From NCBI GenBank assembly GCA_903813345.2, contig CAIIXF020000010.1:10282349-10346348 (forward strand): DNA of 64,000 nt, read 5' to 3'. The DNA comes from Owenia fusiformis. Taxonomy: Eukaryota; Annelida; Polychaeta; Sabellida; Oweniidae. The notes beneath the pieces are model-generated. The model was not told the DNA's origin and made no database searches. It worked only from the letters and a program-made list of their open reading frames with translations. Each line of letters opens with the position of its first letter. Positions within the stretch are counted from its first letter, which is position 1. Below are positions 53,101 through 63,567 of this stretch, piece after piece. A program made the translations under genes and the position numbers.

Positions 53101-56100
53101 GAGGAATTGGCATGGTAATAGAAAATATTGTAAGAATGTATTTGACAATCGAGAAGCCATTACCATCTATTAAGCTCTTTGCACATATCCGGGAACCAAA
53201 TAGATTTTTTTTATAATGAATAAATGTAAAAGTCGTTTCCCCAAGATAATAGGACAAAGGATAGGTATCGATATGGTGATCTGAATTCAACAATGTTTTT
53301 CTCTTAAACCAATTATTGAAAACATTTTGTAAAAAAAACACTGTCCTTTATGTAATGTTGACAGATTGGAAACAATTTAATGCAAAAGTTATTCATATAC
53401 ATGTATATTTTTATAACTTCTTTTATTAACATTTTTTGTTTTTTTAGTGCAATTGTTTTTTGTTTCCTTCTACCAATTCTTGACAATGAAATAAAATGTC
53501 TTTCCGAACCTTGTTGGAACAAAATAGCATATACATATACATATACAACATTTTCTTAGACCTCTCATTATTTGGTTGGTTTTGGTTGATTTAACAAAAA
53601 AGTATGCAAAAACTTAAAACAAACCCCCCAAAATAGATAAAAAATTAAGATAAACCTTTTATTTCATTAACAAGATACTTTTTTAAAATCAACCAAACTA
53701 TCCTTTATACAATTACAATATTTAGAGACCTAAACACGTTGTGTTTATGTTCTTTTGTTCCAATGAGGTTCGGATAGATGTTTCATTTAATTCTGAACAT
53801 TTGAGACCAAGAACAAAAGAAGTGTCCAATGTGTTTTCTAAAACAGTATAGAAAAAAGAATACATATATATTTGAAATTATAATGTTTCCATCCAAAAGA
53901 TGACCATTAAATTGACTATGTGTAAAATTTTCAGAATGTTTTGATGACTGGTTTAAGAGAAACGCGTGTTCAAAAACTTCACCATACCGATACCACTCCT
54001 TTAACAAAGCTCTTTTCATGGATTTAAGTGTGGCTAATCAGACATTAATTAAATGATTATGTATTTGAAAATTCATTCAATAGTTGAGATTGTAAAAAGG
54101 AGTTTACAGGCCACTTTGCTTCATTTAGGATCAATCCACTTAATAACAAATGTTGTTACCTGTCTAGAAAGAAATAGGTACAAGCACATTTTATAAAGGT
54201 TTTCAGGGGAGAGATAAAAGAAACAAAGAAACAGGGTCAGTACACTATATTTAATTAACTTATTTTAGTGTTTCACCAATTTGCTTGAAATTATACAAGT
54301 ACCTTAGTCTTTAGAGTGTTAATAATGTCTACAAGTTTTGGCAAAACAAGTTGCAAAGATTATTGAAAGCTTCCCATGGTAGCCCAGTGCCCATGGTAAT
54401 TTCAATGACATTGGCCTTCTTCTGAAGACTTTACATACTAGTCTTAATAAATCTCAAAAGGGATATGAGAAAAGTACAGCTTGGAGGATTCAAATCAGTT
54501 TTTAGGATATGTTTGAATGCAATAACCCAGATGCGAGTAGAAATAATCTTGATTTACGTCATTAAAAATTCAAAATTCAGTCAAAGTAATATCATATTTG
54601 AAATCTACATGTAAAATTACATCTAGAAATGTTGTTTTAAAAAATGTTAATCAACTTTGAAAAATTAATTTTCTTTGAAAATGTGACTTCTAGCTCGGGG
54701 AGATTCCCCATAGACCCCATGCTATAAAATCACAAAAGATGAAATATCCTTTCTTTTAGTGGACAGATAATATTTTGCTTTGCTGGACATATTTTCATTA
54801 GTATAAGTATCAGACACATAAGGGTTATATGAAAATTGAGCCACTTAAAATGATAATATTCAAGTTTAAGGGAACTTTCTTATATACCTGCCATGTTAAT
54901 TGACCCGAATCAGCCACCTGGTGGTGAAACTGGAAACTACCTACTCGCATTTGGGTAATTGACAAAGTCAATCCACATTCTATGCATAAGAATGTCACTA
55001 GGAGCAACTAATCCGTACTATCCGAGAATTAATCTGGATAAATTTTGTCATGGTAATGATGCTTGTAAGATTAATCTTGGAATTTATCTTAACAATTCAC
55101 AGGCCAGGAAATGTCAATGAAATTGATAACATTTACTTGAATTGATATCCAGAAGAAATCATATAACACATCATATTACCGGGCTTCCTATAGATTACAA
55201 GCACCTGAAATATAGACATCAATACAATTCAAACACCCACATGGAAGAATCTTGTCTGCAGCCTTTTATTATCCCATCAAATGAAGTTCGGAGGGATATA
55301 GGAACGCCTCCGTCCATTCGTCTGTCCGTCCGGGCAATAACTCAAATACCGTTGGCCCGATTTTGTTAATATTTTGTACACATATACCCTATGGGGGTAG
55401 AAGTTCTGCTCGAAAGCCGATTTTCAAAATGGTCACTCATTTAAAAATGGCGGCCATTTTAGTGCCGATTTTACAGTGATTTAGGTGCAATATGTAAAAC
55501 TGTGATAGCAATATGTTTTAAATGTAAAAAGATTATGTAAGACATTAATAAAGCTAGAAATGTAGATATTAAAAAAGCACATGGCAGCCATCTTGAAAAA
55601 TGGCGGCCTACACTCGTTATTTTACGATTTTTGCTGTAACTCAAAAAGTAGTGGAGCGATTTTGTTCATATTTGGTATGTGAATACTATAAGCATGGCAC
55701 ACTGTCTAATGACACTTTTGGTAGAAGGCAGCCATTTTTCAAAATATCCGCCATTTTTCAAAATTTTAACTTATTTTACTATAACTCGAAAAGTAGTGGA
55801 GCGATTTTGTTCATATTTGGTATGTGAATACTATAAGCATGGCACTCTGTCTAATGACACTTTTGGTAGAAGGCAGCCATTTTGAAAAATGGCGGATATT
55901 TTGAAAAATGGCTGCCATTTTAACATATTTTACTATAACTCGAAAAGTAGTAGAGCGATTTTGTTCATATTTGGTATGTGAATATTATAAGCATGGCACT
56001 TTTGGTGTAACGTATTTACTATAACTCGAAAAGTAGGGGAGTGATTTTGTTCATATTTGGTATGTGAATACTATAAGCATGGCACCCTGTCTAATGATAC

Positions 56101-59100
56101 TTTTGGTAGAATGTGGCCATTTTGAAAAATGGCTGGCATTTTTTCTATATACTTTGTTTGTAAAAATGCCAGCCATAGCTGTTCGATGGGATTCGCTATG
56201 CTTTGGCGTTGCCGTTGTTCTGGTTTATAAATTAAACACAAATACTAGAATTCTGTAATTCCGCATCGCAACAGAAAAAAGAATTTTCGATGCATTGAAT
56301 TTGATGGAAAACTTGATTTTTCCAGTCAACCATCTTGTCACTAACCTTGACACCTTAAGTCTTCCAATCAGAATCTGGTGGTTTAAGGATTTCCAAGGTA
56401 AAATGTTAATCGTTTAAGATTCCGTGCAATTTTGTGGTAGTTCAGATAAAGCCATTGCTTGCAGAATTTATCGCGGAATTTGGGATTTCATGTAGAATTT
56501 GACTTTTTTCATGCAGAATTTCTGTGCAGAATTTGCATTTTTGCAGCAGGATCGGCATAATGTTAATTTCCCATTTAGAGAATGAGCCAAAAAAGTCAAT
56601 GATTTCTATTTTCTAAGATCCTAATCTGAAAATATAGTCTGGAAGAATGCTTGATGAACACGCTTTCTCATAATGTTAAGAAATAATTTATTGTATGCAA
56701 ATATGTGGTACTTCCCAATATTTAGTATTCTGAAGTAAACTATTTACTATCCTTATTTTATGCATTTGATGTATCTCAGTAGATAAAAAAACAATTAATA
56801 TTATGAAAAAAAAGTCTTGTGATCAATAGTATCATTCATTACTTTGATTTCACTTTAAGGTCAACAAAAAGCAGTGATGCATGATATTCAGAAAGTTAAA
56901 GAAAGTCAAAATATTTATAAGAAGAATAGATTGGTTCTGTCTTTTTCGATTTTTTTTATGGGGGGGGGGCTATATTGAAATTCTGAAAAATGCAAATAAT
57001 TTAAAAGAATTTTTTTTTAAATTTTTATTTTGAAACCATCAACTATCACTCTTGAAACTATCTAATATCACTTTTGAAACCATTGAATAGCACTTTTTAA
57101 GAAGTGATATTTAATGGTTTGGGTATTTTTTGGTCAAATATGATATCTTGAGCAACATATCAAATAATATCTTCACGTGATATTCACTCTATATCATGAA
57201 TGTTCGAAGACAATAAACTGCTACTTAAAATGGGAGAAACATATTTCTCTACTGCAGAAGAATCCCCTACTGAGAAACCTCCAAATAAAGTAGGACGACA
57301 AATTGGAGAATCAACTAAGTCCAAATTAAAAAAATTCATCAATGACAAATAGGCAAATGGTACACCCCCTATATGTAGTATTAATTCATTTGGCAAGTGG
57401 ACAACATATTTTAAATGCCAGTGCAAAAAGACTAAATTGGAGTACATGCAATGCTAACTTCATTGTACTTGCTTTAGCATTTGTACCTGGAATATATGAT
57501 TACAGGAGTTTGACAGTGCAGATCAATATGATTTTTGATTTATTTAGGATTCAATATTGTACACAAACATTTGTGTTACAAACACTGATTTTTATAATAT
57601 CATTATAATGAATGAAACACTAAATATTTTAACCCTCAATATAAGAGGGCTACATGACAAATCTAAACGTTTAAAAACCTTGAAATATTTTAATGAAAAA
57701 AATGCTGATATAATTATGTTGCAGGAAACTTTCTGTACTGAAAATTTGACATATTTGATTGAAAATGAGTGGTCTGAGTATTTATGTGTACACAATTGTA
57801 CTAACAGTACACACAGCAGAGGTGTTTCTACATTGATACATAAACGATTTTCTATTGATATTTTAGACTGCTTTAAAAGTGCTGATGCACGGTCGTTACT
57901 TATCAATGTGAAAATTAATGATAATTTATTTACATTTGTTAATATGTATGCACCAAATTCAAATACTGGTAGGGCAGAATTTTTTACACAAATGTCTAAA
58001 AAGATCATACAATTTGCAACATTTAACAACAACATTATAGTAGCAGGTGATTTAAATTGTTATCTTACCAAAGATGACAAATTTCCAAAGACAATAGAAA
58101 CTGACAATAGCAGATTAAAATTAGAAAACCTGATAAGATATCTCAATGTCAATGATGAATTTAAGCATTTTGGCTATACATGTATATCAAAAGGAAAAAA
58201 TGCTAAATCAAGAATTGATTACATATTATATAATAAAGATGCTCAATTCAAAGTTATATTAAGAACGAAGCATCACTATCCAATGTCAGATACAAGTAAA
58301 AATATGCGAGGTCCTGGTTATTGGAAATTCAATAATTCTCTTTTACTTGATAGCACTTTTGTACACGAAGTAAAAGGGTTGATTAGAAATATAAATGAAC
58401 ATGAATTAAACCAGATTAACTCAAAACAATTAAAATGGGAATTTTTGAAAGTCAAAATTAAAGAATTTGCAATTCAATTCTCAATCAAAAAATGTTCAAT
58501 TTCAAAGAAAAAATTACATGTTCTAAATAAAGAGCTTGATTTAATACAGAGTAGTGATCATACTTCTGACACTACAAAAGCTAGAGAGCTTGAAATTTTA
58601 TCTATTTTTGAAAAAGACCTTGAAAGCAAAACAAAGGGTGCCATCTTAAGGTCAAAAGAGCAAGAAATAGAATTTGGAGATAAAAACTCAAAATATTTTC
58701 TGAATTTAGAAAAAGCACGTCAGGCAAATAATACAATTACATCATTGAAATCAGAAAATGGTATACTTAGATTAGATGAGGATATTTTGAAAGAAGAAAT
58801 TAAATTCTATAGCGAATTATATAGATCAAAATCCCAACCAACCAATAAAGTAAAAAATTATTTGAATTCTATTAACTTTCCTAATACATTAGATAAACAA
58901 GATAATGACATCCTTGAAGGTGTTATCAATAATAGTGAGTGTTTACCTGTTATTTCCAGTATGAAAAAAGATATTTCCCCAGGATCAGATGGTTTAACCA
59001 CTGACTTCTATAAATGCTTTTGGAAAGATATACATATTTATGTTATAGAAGCAATTAATGAGTCATATGAAGTTGGAATCTTACCAACGTCATTTCGTAA

Positions 59101-62100
59101 AATTATCATATCTTTGTTATTCAAAAAAGGAGACCGTGAACTATTAAAAAATTATCGTCCAATATCATTATCTAATACAGATTATAAGATTTTAGCTTTT
59201 ATCTTGGCAAAAAGACTTCAAAGGTTATAGGTAAATTAATTGGTATGCAACAAACGGCTTATATTAATGGTCGTTTTATAGGAAATAGTAGCCGACTGGT
59301 ATTAGATGTATTTGAATATTTTGAAAATCAAAATCAGATAGGTGGCGCTATAATCTTTCTTGACTTCCAAAAAGCGTTTGATAGTATAGAGTGGAATTTT
59401 ATGTATGAAACGTTGAAAAAATTTAAATTCAGTGATAAGATTATCAAATGGCTCAAACTTTTATACGAAAAACCTTTCTTAAACATTAAGCAAAATGGAT
59501 GGTTATCAAAAAATATTGATGTTGAACGCTCATGTCGGCAGGGCTGCCCCGTTTCCGCAATGGCATTTATTTTATGTTGCGAAGTTATGAACTTAGCAAT
59601 TCAGCAAAATAATGATATATCAGGTATAACTGTTGATGGTAAAGAATATAAGATGTCCCAATATGCGGACGATACTTCACTTTTCATTAAAGATAAAGAG
59701 TCATTGAAAAATGCTCTTAATACTATTTCCAATTTCTCAAAATTTTCTGGTCTGAAGTTAAACATAGAAAAAACTGAAGGCATTTGGCTTGGAAAAAATA
59801 AGGACTTTGAAAAGAAATGTGAAAATATAACTTTTACTGATGAACCAATCAAATATTTAGGAATCTTTTTAGGACACAACAAACAAAGATGTTATGAATT
59901 AAACTGGGAAGATAGAGTAAAAAAGGTAGAAAAAATATTAGACAGCTGGAAGAACCGGTACTTAACACTTTTTGGCAAAGTTACAGTGATTAAATCACTG
60001 GCAATTCCAAAATTAATTTATGCAGCATCAGTATTATATGTGCCACATGAGATTATAAAAAAAGTAAACAATCTTGTATTTAAATTTCTATGGGATGGAA
60101 AAAAGGACAAAATAAGAAGATCTATAATCATAAATAATATTAATAAGGGTGGAATAAATATGATTGACTTAGAGTCTCAAATACATGCACTTAAAGCAGC
60201 ATGGATCCCCCGTTTGCATAATCAAAACATGTACAATAAAATCCCTTACTTCTATTTCAATAAATTTCTTCCAAATATAGATGTATTATTCAAGATAAAT
60301 GATACTAGATTCAAAGAATTTGAAAATGTTCCACTTTTTTATCAACAAGTGCTGGAAGCACATTGTTTATGTAAATGCATCAAAAATATAAGAGATATGA
60401 AGCAACATGAACTCTTGCAAGAGGTTATATGGGGAAACAAGTTATTCACCGTCAAAAATAAACCAATTTTCTTTGAATCATGGATCAAAAGTGGAATTAT
60501 ATACATAAAAGACTTGATAATTCAGAACAGGTTCCTTGATGTTAATATGTTATATCAAAAACTTGTAAATAAACAAAATTGGATATCTGAATATTACAGA
60601 GTTTTATCAGCCATGGGCACACTGAAAGAAAGATTCAATTTAGAATCTGTTAAGTATACAAATATTCATAATACTTTTAAATTTAATATAAATAATGTGA
60701 TTATCACTGAATAATCAGAAATCCAAATTCTTTTATGAAATATTAAAAAACAAACGATCGGAAAAATGGTTTATGAAAAGGAAATGGGAACAAGAGTTTT
60801 GCTATGAAGCCAATGATGAAATAAATTGGCAAAACTTTTTCTCTACAAAAATAAGTTGTAAAGAAAAGAAAATAGGTAATTTCAACTTTAAAATAATCAA
60901 CAATATTCTTCCTAGCCTTAGTGATTTATATATATTTGGTAAAAGTGAAACCTACAAATGTAGTTTATGTAATGAATTATGTACCTTGAAACATTTGTTA
61001 TTTTCATGCTCATATTCTCAAAACATTTGGAAACATATTTATAATATCTCAGGATTAAGAGTAACTTACAGAAAATTGATAATTGGTTACGATGGAAATG
61101 ACAGTCATACTGAATTTTTAAACTATTTTATAAGTATTGTGTCATTTGTTATATATAAAACATATATTCAAGAACTGAATAATGGTATTAAGCGTAATTT
61201 TGAAGGCACTATTAAAACTTTAAATTTTGAAATCTGTACTCGTAAAAATGTATTTTTTAAAAACAAATGGAAAATGATTAAAACATAACTCATTATACAT
61301 TATTGTAATTAATTGTATCATTGTATTTCTGTATCGTAAAAACCTAAATTGGAATAAACTATATTTGAAAAAGAAAAAAACAACAACATATTTCTCTACA
61401 TCGTTGTAAAAGTCGGACCTGGCTGTGGCAAAATGGGGACACACCATTAATCTGTGTGATAGAGTATCTCTCAAATTAAGATTACACATTATACATATAC
61501 CATCACTTTTGCCCCACTTTTCATAATTTGTTTCAAGGCAGAAATTATTCGATCTTGCTAGAAATTTCATTTTAGATCCATAAAAATCAAGGTCATTCTT
61601 AAGGTACCTTTCGGTGCGGTTATGGGTTTTAACCTCCTTATATATTTCAAGGGAGGGGTGTTCAGCTACCCTAGTGTGGAAATTATAAATGCTTTGGGAT
61701 TGAGATATAGTTAAAAATGAGGGGTACCATTCGCTGTCATTCCGAAAAATAACATCATCTAAACCTTTATCTCTTAAAATATTCCGTGCATTTGATGCAA
61801 ATTTCCAATATGATTCTTTGCCGACTTTTAATAATTTTAGCAAATTCTGTAGGATTTTATGAGGGAGGGATGTAGTTGGTACATTAAAATTTAGGTAGTT
61901 CAAATAGTCAATTTGTCTTTTTTCAATCACCTCTGCTATCGGTTTCGAGCCTAAATCCCCCAATATATATGTTCCATATTACAAGTAATTGAACAGTGCT
62001 AATTAAATGCTCCGTTTATCAATATCAACAACTTGCAGAATAAGAAATCAAATTTCATAAGATAGAAAATTTGTCTTTGGCTTGGCCTAGTAGACTTTGA

Positions 62101-62764
62101 TTTCATGTAACAAGTAATTACGGTAAACAGTTTAATTAATAACTTCTTCATTAATCAATATGCACCTACCTTTTAGAATTACAAGTAATAAAATTCCATA
62201 AATACAGAATTTGTCATTGGCTTGGTAAGCATGCCATATGTTAAAAGTAATGAAACAATTAATCTTTAACCGTCATTTATAAAAATAGCAATCTCTCTGA
62301 ATCGAGAAATAAAGTTCTAAAAAAATTAGAATTTGTTTTTGACTAGCTAATTCCATGTTCTGTTTTGAAGTGTAAACAATTTATTTAAAACCTGACATTT
62401 AAGAATTATTTCAATTGCTGTTTATATATATATATGGAATTGTAATAATCAGCCAGCATGTATATTATTGTTATTATGGCATATAACAAAAGGTTAAATG
62501 ATTGATAAATCAAGTTTCTTACCCTCCAAACACTGCTATGACGACTCCATTTCCTAGCGCTCCAACGAGGCCTATACTTATCATAACCAATGAAATAATG
62601 CCTCGAATTGCTGGGCTTATTTCATCAAACTTATCCCAATGTTTCTTATACAGTGGATAAGTTGAGTGGTAAAACTCTAGAATATCTGTTGCATTGCTGC
62701 TGTCGTTGCCTGACATGGTTTGATGCTGCTCCTGCTTGCGTTTAGTTGTAATAGCAGGTTGCAT
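41178..62764 (-). CDS. Opsin, rhabdomeric (Gq)-like, 3 exons
   Basis: Exons (minus) 62764-62523, 42961-42828 and 42151-41178 join in phase with GT-AG borders into 449 aa. Exon 1 gives the N-terminus with N-glycosylation sites and TM1 (LVGALGNGVVIAVF). Exon 2 gives TM2 (YIFVLNLAISDLYVAALG). Exon 3 gives TM3-TM7 and the tail. Key residues: C127 and C205 (disulfide), Y130 at the bovine-113 position, D151-R152-Y153, E199 in PEGYGYTC (bovine E181, the counterion of r-opsins), WTPYA in TM6, K322 for the retinal Schiff base and N328-P329-x-x-Y332. The HPNF motif after TM7 and short third loop fit Gq opsins, but it diverges from textbook r-opsins and could belong to a lesser-known group (for example bathyopsin or non-canonical r-opsin). 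The Ser/Lys-rich tail suggests arrestin regulation. Intron 1 is 19.6 kb of transposons. Confidence 0.92.
43945..47557. mobile_element. 3.6-kb TTAA-flanked inverted-repeat element
   Basis: TTAA at 43945-43948 is followed by GGTGGGACCCAGTCCGTCAGC. At the far end, GCTGACGGACCTGAGGTCCC plus ACC is followed by TTAA at 47554-47557. The ends are thus inverted repeats of about 22 bp, and TTAA is the target duplication. TTAA duplication is characteristic of piggyBac (also Sola3), but no transposase was recognised. Inside: an inverted TTTGAGCGC/GCGCTCAAA pair near the left end, three repeats of GATTC(G/A)GACTGCAA(G/A)AA-type, a TATA-driven 60-codon frame at 45707, and two diverged direct copies of a roughly 200-bp 3'-type segment (about 45975-46210 and 47170-47370). 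Located in opsin intron 1. Confidence 0.7.
45707..45889 (+). CDS. Small hypothetical protein inside the TTAA element
   Basis: 60-aa frame starting MSGYSKGTKHETFGHGNPP and ending in a probable amphipathic helix (KMFYQIRRVVEKLEEEF). A TATA-like CTATATAAACAG lies at about 45630, some 75 bp upstream of the ATG, and AATAAA follows about 60 bp after the stop, so a compact transcription unit is plausible. No family was recognised. It could also be the remnant of a longer gene of the mobile element. Confidence 0.3.
   Translation: MSGYSKGTKHETFGHGNPPHRIRIHCTFLESKYLGKVYEKMFYQIRRVVEKLEEEFINVN
47588..47776. mobile_element. MITE with CCGTAGCCAGG termini, copy 2
   Basis: Inverted ends CAGGCCCGTAGCCAGG and CCTGGCTACGGGCCTG, perfect over 16 bp, enclose about 190 bp with mirrored GTTCG/GAACCCC blocks. 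Same family as 35394-35683. It lies 30 bp outside the TTAA element. Confidence 0.8.
47780..49685. other. Opsin intron 1, repeat-poor part
   Basis: No coding evidence. A dispersed-repeat fragment around 49390-49630 (GGCATCTGTAACAAATTTTT, TTTTGTCATGTTAATTC) shares words with 32460-32530, 36620-36680 and 11250-11330. Termini not defined. Confidence 0.35.
49688..50333 (+). mobile_element. Mariner/Tc1-type deletion derivative with transposase remnant
   Basis: Inverted repeats of about 185 bp begin CAGGGTGTCCCGAAAGTATG at both ends and are flanked by TA on each side (49686-49687 and 50334-50335), the target duplication of the Tc1/mariner superfamily. Between them the plus strand reads PGNSPDLNVT, a stop, then NMGAIVEDRMD. 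This matches the DDE/D catalytic motif SPDLNPIENxWAxVKxR of the superfamily but with stops and frameshifts. The copy is therefore non-autonomous. A solo terminal repeat of the same family lies at 6066-6242. Confidence 0.85.
50720..51240 (+). mobile_element. Crypton-like (DUF3504-type) deletion derivative
   Basis: The left part contains GATTGGTCAACGAGCGGTGAA and GCAATGCATTGCCGGTGAATA. It is followed by a short frame and, at 51115-51235, by a long palindrome whose outer arms read TAGACCTCTCCATTCGG / CTGGAGAGGTCAATAA and inner arms GTTTACTGTCAAAATTATAT / ATATAATTTTGACAGTAAAC. Tyrosine-recombinase Crypton-type elements in marine invertebrates carry proteins beginning like the frame inside, so a deletion derivative is inferred. 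Family assignment is from recall only. Confidence 0.4.
50853..50978 (+). pseudogene. N-terminal fragment resembling Crypton/KIAA1958-type proteins
   Basis: 41 codons, MAAVSTSRFKNVEDEDIISL followed by LESKEKSKTLYKAV, ending in a TAA. The pattern SRFxxVxDExIxxLLxxKxxxxTxKxxxxA is the usual N-terminal start of DUF3504 (tyrosine-recombinase-derived) proteins. The rest of such a protein is absent, since the terminal palindrome of the element follows within about 140 bp. Confidence 0.4.
51332..51613. mobile_element. MITE with GGCCCATCCAAAGG termini
   Basis: Inverted ends AGGCCCATCCAAAGGATTTC and CCCCCTTTGGATGGGCTT, with 14 bp nearly identical, enclose 280 bp containing a C run (51566-51576). No coding capacity. 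Confidence 0.7.
51615..54520. other. Opsin intron 1, middle part
   Basis: AT-rich with no recognised exon or element ends. Short frames (for example 52472-52762 plus) look random. The region 53520-53760 has a purine/pyrimidine-biased imperfect symmetry (TTTGGTTGGTTTTGGTTG and later complementary AATCAACCAAAC), perhaps a small foldback. Confidence 0.3.
54522..54963. mobile_element. MITE with CAGATGCGAGTAG termini, copy 2
   Basis: Left end AATAACCCAGATGCGAGTAG and right end CTACTCGCATTTGGGTAATT are inverted repeats of about 20 bp. Inner blocks (AATCTTGATTTACGTCATT, TGGACAGATAATATTTTGC, CCACCTGGTGGTGAAACTGG) match the reversed copy at 34479-34879. Confidence 0.75.
55262..56135 (-). mobile_element. 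Family A element with four internal tandem repeats
   Basis: The left end ATTATCCCATCAAATGAAG...TTCGGAGGGATATAG with CCGTCCATTCGTCTGTCC is the family A terminus. From 55605 on, four units of about 105-140 bp carry AACTCGAAAAGTAGTGGAGC, GATTTTGTTCATATTTGG, ACTATAAGCATGGCAC, CTGTCTAATGACACTTTTGG and a mirrored CCATTTTGAAAAATGG. The same unit in reverse complement forms the element at 9500-10190. Confidence 0.7.
56140..57190. other. Opsin intron 1 upstream of the LINE
   Basis: No gene recognised. A short palindrome, AAAAATGCCAGCCA / TGGCTGGCATTTTT, sits at 56128-56177 at the edge of the family A element. A G run occurs at 56960-56969. Three repeats of the type CACTTTTGAAACCAT lie at about 57028-57100. 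Confidence 0.3.
57200..61380 (+). mobile_element. Nearly full-length Tx1-like (L1 superfamily) LINE
   Basis: A short frame at 57200-57349 followed by an in-frame remnant may be the end of ORF1. ORF2 runs from 57608 to 61288 with two single-base frameshifts (about 59222 and 60712). The element ends in TTTGAAAAAGAAAAAAAA at about 61365-61380. It lies in opsin intron 1, antisense to the opsin, and has inserted into an older minus-strand LINE that continues at 61385. Its few defects suggest a recent insertion; no target duplication could be fixed. Confidence 0.85.
57608..61288 (+). pseudogene. LINE ORF2: AP endonuclease and reverse transcriptase, two frameshifts
   Basis: Frame 57608-59230 begins MNETLNILTLNIRGLHD and carries APE-type endonuclease motifs (LQET, NMYAPN, AGDLNC, SRIDYIL) but reads HYPMSDTSKNMRGPGYWKF where the family has SDH followed by a longer spacer. 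The catalytic His is thus missing, probably by a small in-frame deletion. RT begins at SPGSDGLTTDFYKCFW and NYRPISLSN. A one-base loss near 59222 shifts to frame 59245-60714 with FLDFQKAFDS, SCRQGCPVSAMAF and YADDTSLFI (catalytic DD). A second one-base shift near 60712 leads to 60722-61288, ending with the zinc knuckle CSLCNELCTLKHLLFSC. DGLTxxFYKxFW and RGPGYWKFNNSLL are Tx1-group signatures. The copy cannot make an intact protein. Confidence 0.88.
61385..61975 (-). pseudogene. C-terminal fragment of an older LINE, interrupted by the Tx1-like LINE
   Basis: The minus strand from 61975 reads YILGDLGSKPI, about 170 further residues and the zinc knuckle CIMCNLNLRDTLSHRLMVCP before breaking off at NDVEKY, exactly at the 3' A-rich tail of the plus-strand LINE. 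The E/DLGxxP start and the C-x2-C...H...C finish are typical of the region after the RT domain in several invertebrate LINE clades. A stop upstream shows 5' truncation or decay. Confidence 0.7.
61976..62522. other. Opsin intron 1, 5' end
   Basis: AT-rich intronic DNA between the LINE fragment and the opsin first exon's donor site (GTAAGA read on the minus strand, starting at 62522). Three loosely repeated words (AATTTGTCTTTGGCTTGGC at 62069, AATTTGTCATTGGCTTGG at 62208, AATTTGTTTTTGACTAGC at 62331) hint at an old repeat of about 130 bp. Confidence 0.35.
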
Positions 62765-63565
62765 CTAGCTTATATACAAAATCACAATACAACACTCTGC
62801 ATGTTCTAGATATTAAAGATTATTATTGTATATGTGCTGAATGATCATAAATATGTTAACATCTGGTCATCAGGTGTGTTATGTGTGCATGGGCTTTCAA
62901 TCTATTGAATGCCCATGGTGTGTGTCAAGAATTAAAAACAATTTTTGGCCTCCGGTCAGTGTTTCATCCATCAAGAAAGCAATTTTCATTTCCTGTCATT
63001 TGCTGTATAAGCAGACATACATAAATCAGGTATGATATATAGTATTATGCAATGTATGGTGTTCAATAAGCATAGAATAATGCAGGGACTTATGAATTTT
63101 TATGTTAAAGTGTTTATTTTTGAGGCATATGATAAGTTATTACTCGTTTGTAGGATTAATTTTGAGAAAACACCAGTCTGATTGAATATTTGTGATAAAC
63201 AATTGGACTTTGCCCAGTTAAGAAAGGCGTATTCCTATCGTTGTACCATATAATCTCCGTTATACCTATACTTTTTCAAAAATAAGAGATGAGTCCATTG
63301 AAACAACTCTTTATGAGTTATTCTTGCAATTTTGTATGCAAACGCATTTGAGCTGTTCTTTCATAAACGTTTATTTTTAAAGTTTTACTAAAACCATTTT
63401 GCGGAATCAATTGAGCTGAAACGCTATTGAAAGCATGTAGGTTATATAACAGGCATCATTGTCACTGTTTAGGGATGTAATGCTGTAAGGCCAAAATATA
63501 ATTATTATGTTAACATTTTCAATTATCGGTATACGATTTCATAAATGCATTTCAATCAATTCCTT
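62765..63565. other. Region upstream of the opsin start codon
   Basis: The opsin promoter or 5' UTR should begin here. No TATA box or known photoreceptor element was recognised. The hairpin at 62888-62917 (arms CATGGGCTTTCAAT and ATTGAATGCCCATG) is a copy of the one at 35362. Confidence 0.35.
62888..62917. repeat. 30-bp near-perfect hairpin, second copy
   Basis: Arms of 14 bp with one mismatch and a CT loop. Apart from the position of the mismatch it is identical to the hairpin at 35362-35391, 27 kb away. It lies about 125 bp upstream of the opsin start codon. Confidence 0.6.
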
Positions 63566-63567
63566 GT

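Noticed and set aside
57592-58035. Minus-strand frame of 147 residues over the LINE endonuclease
   Set aside because: It is the antisense shadow of a well-supported endonuclease frame.
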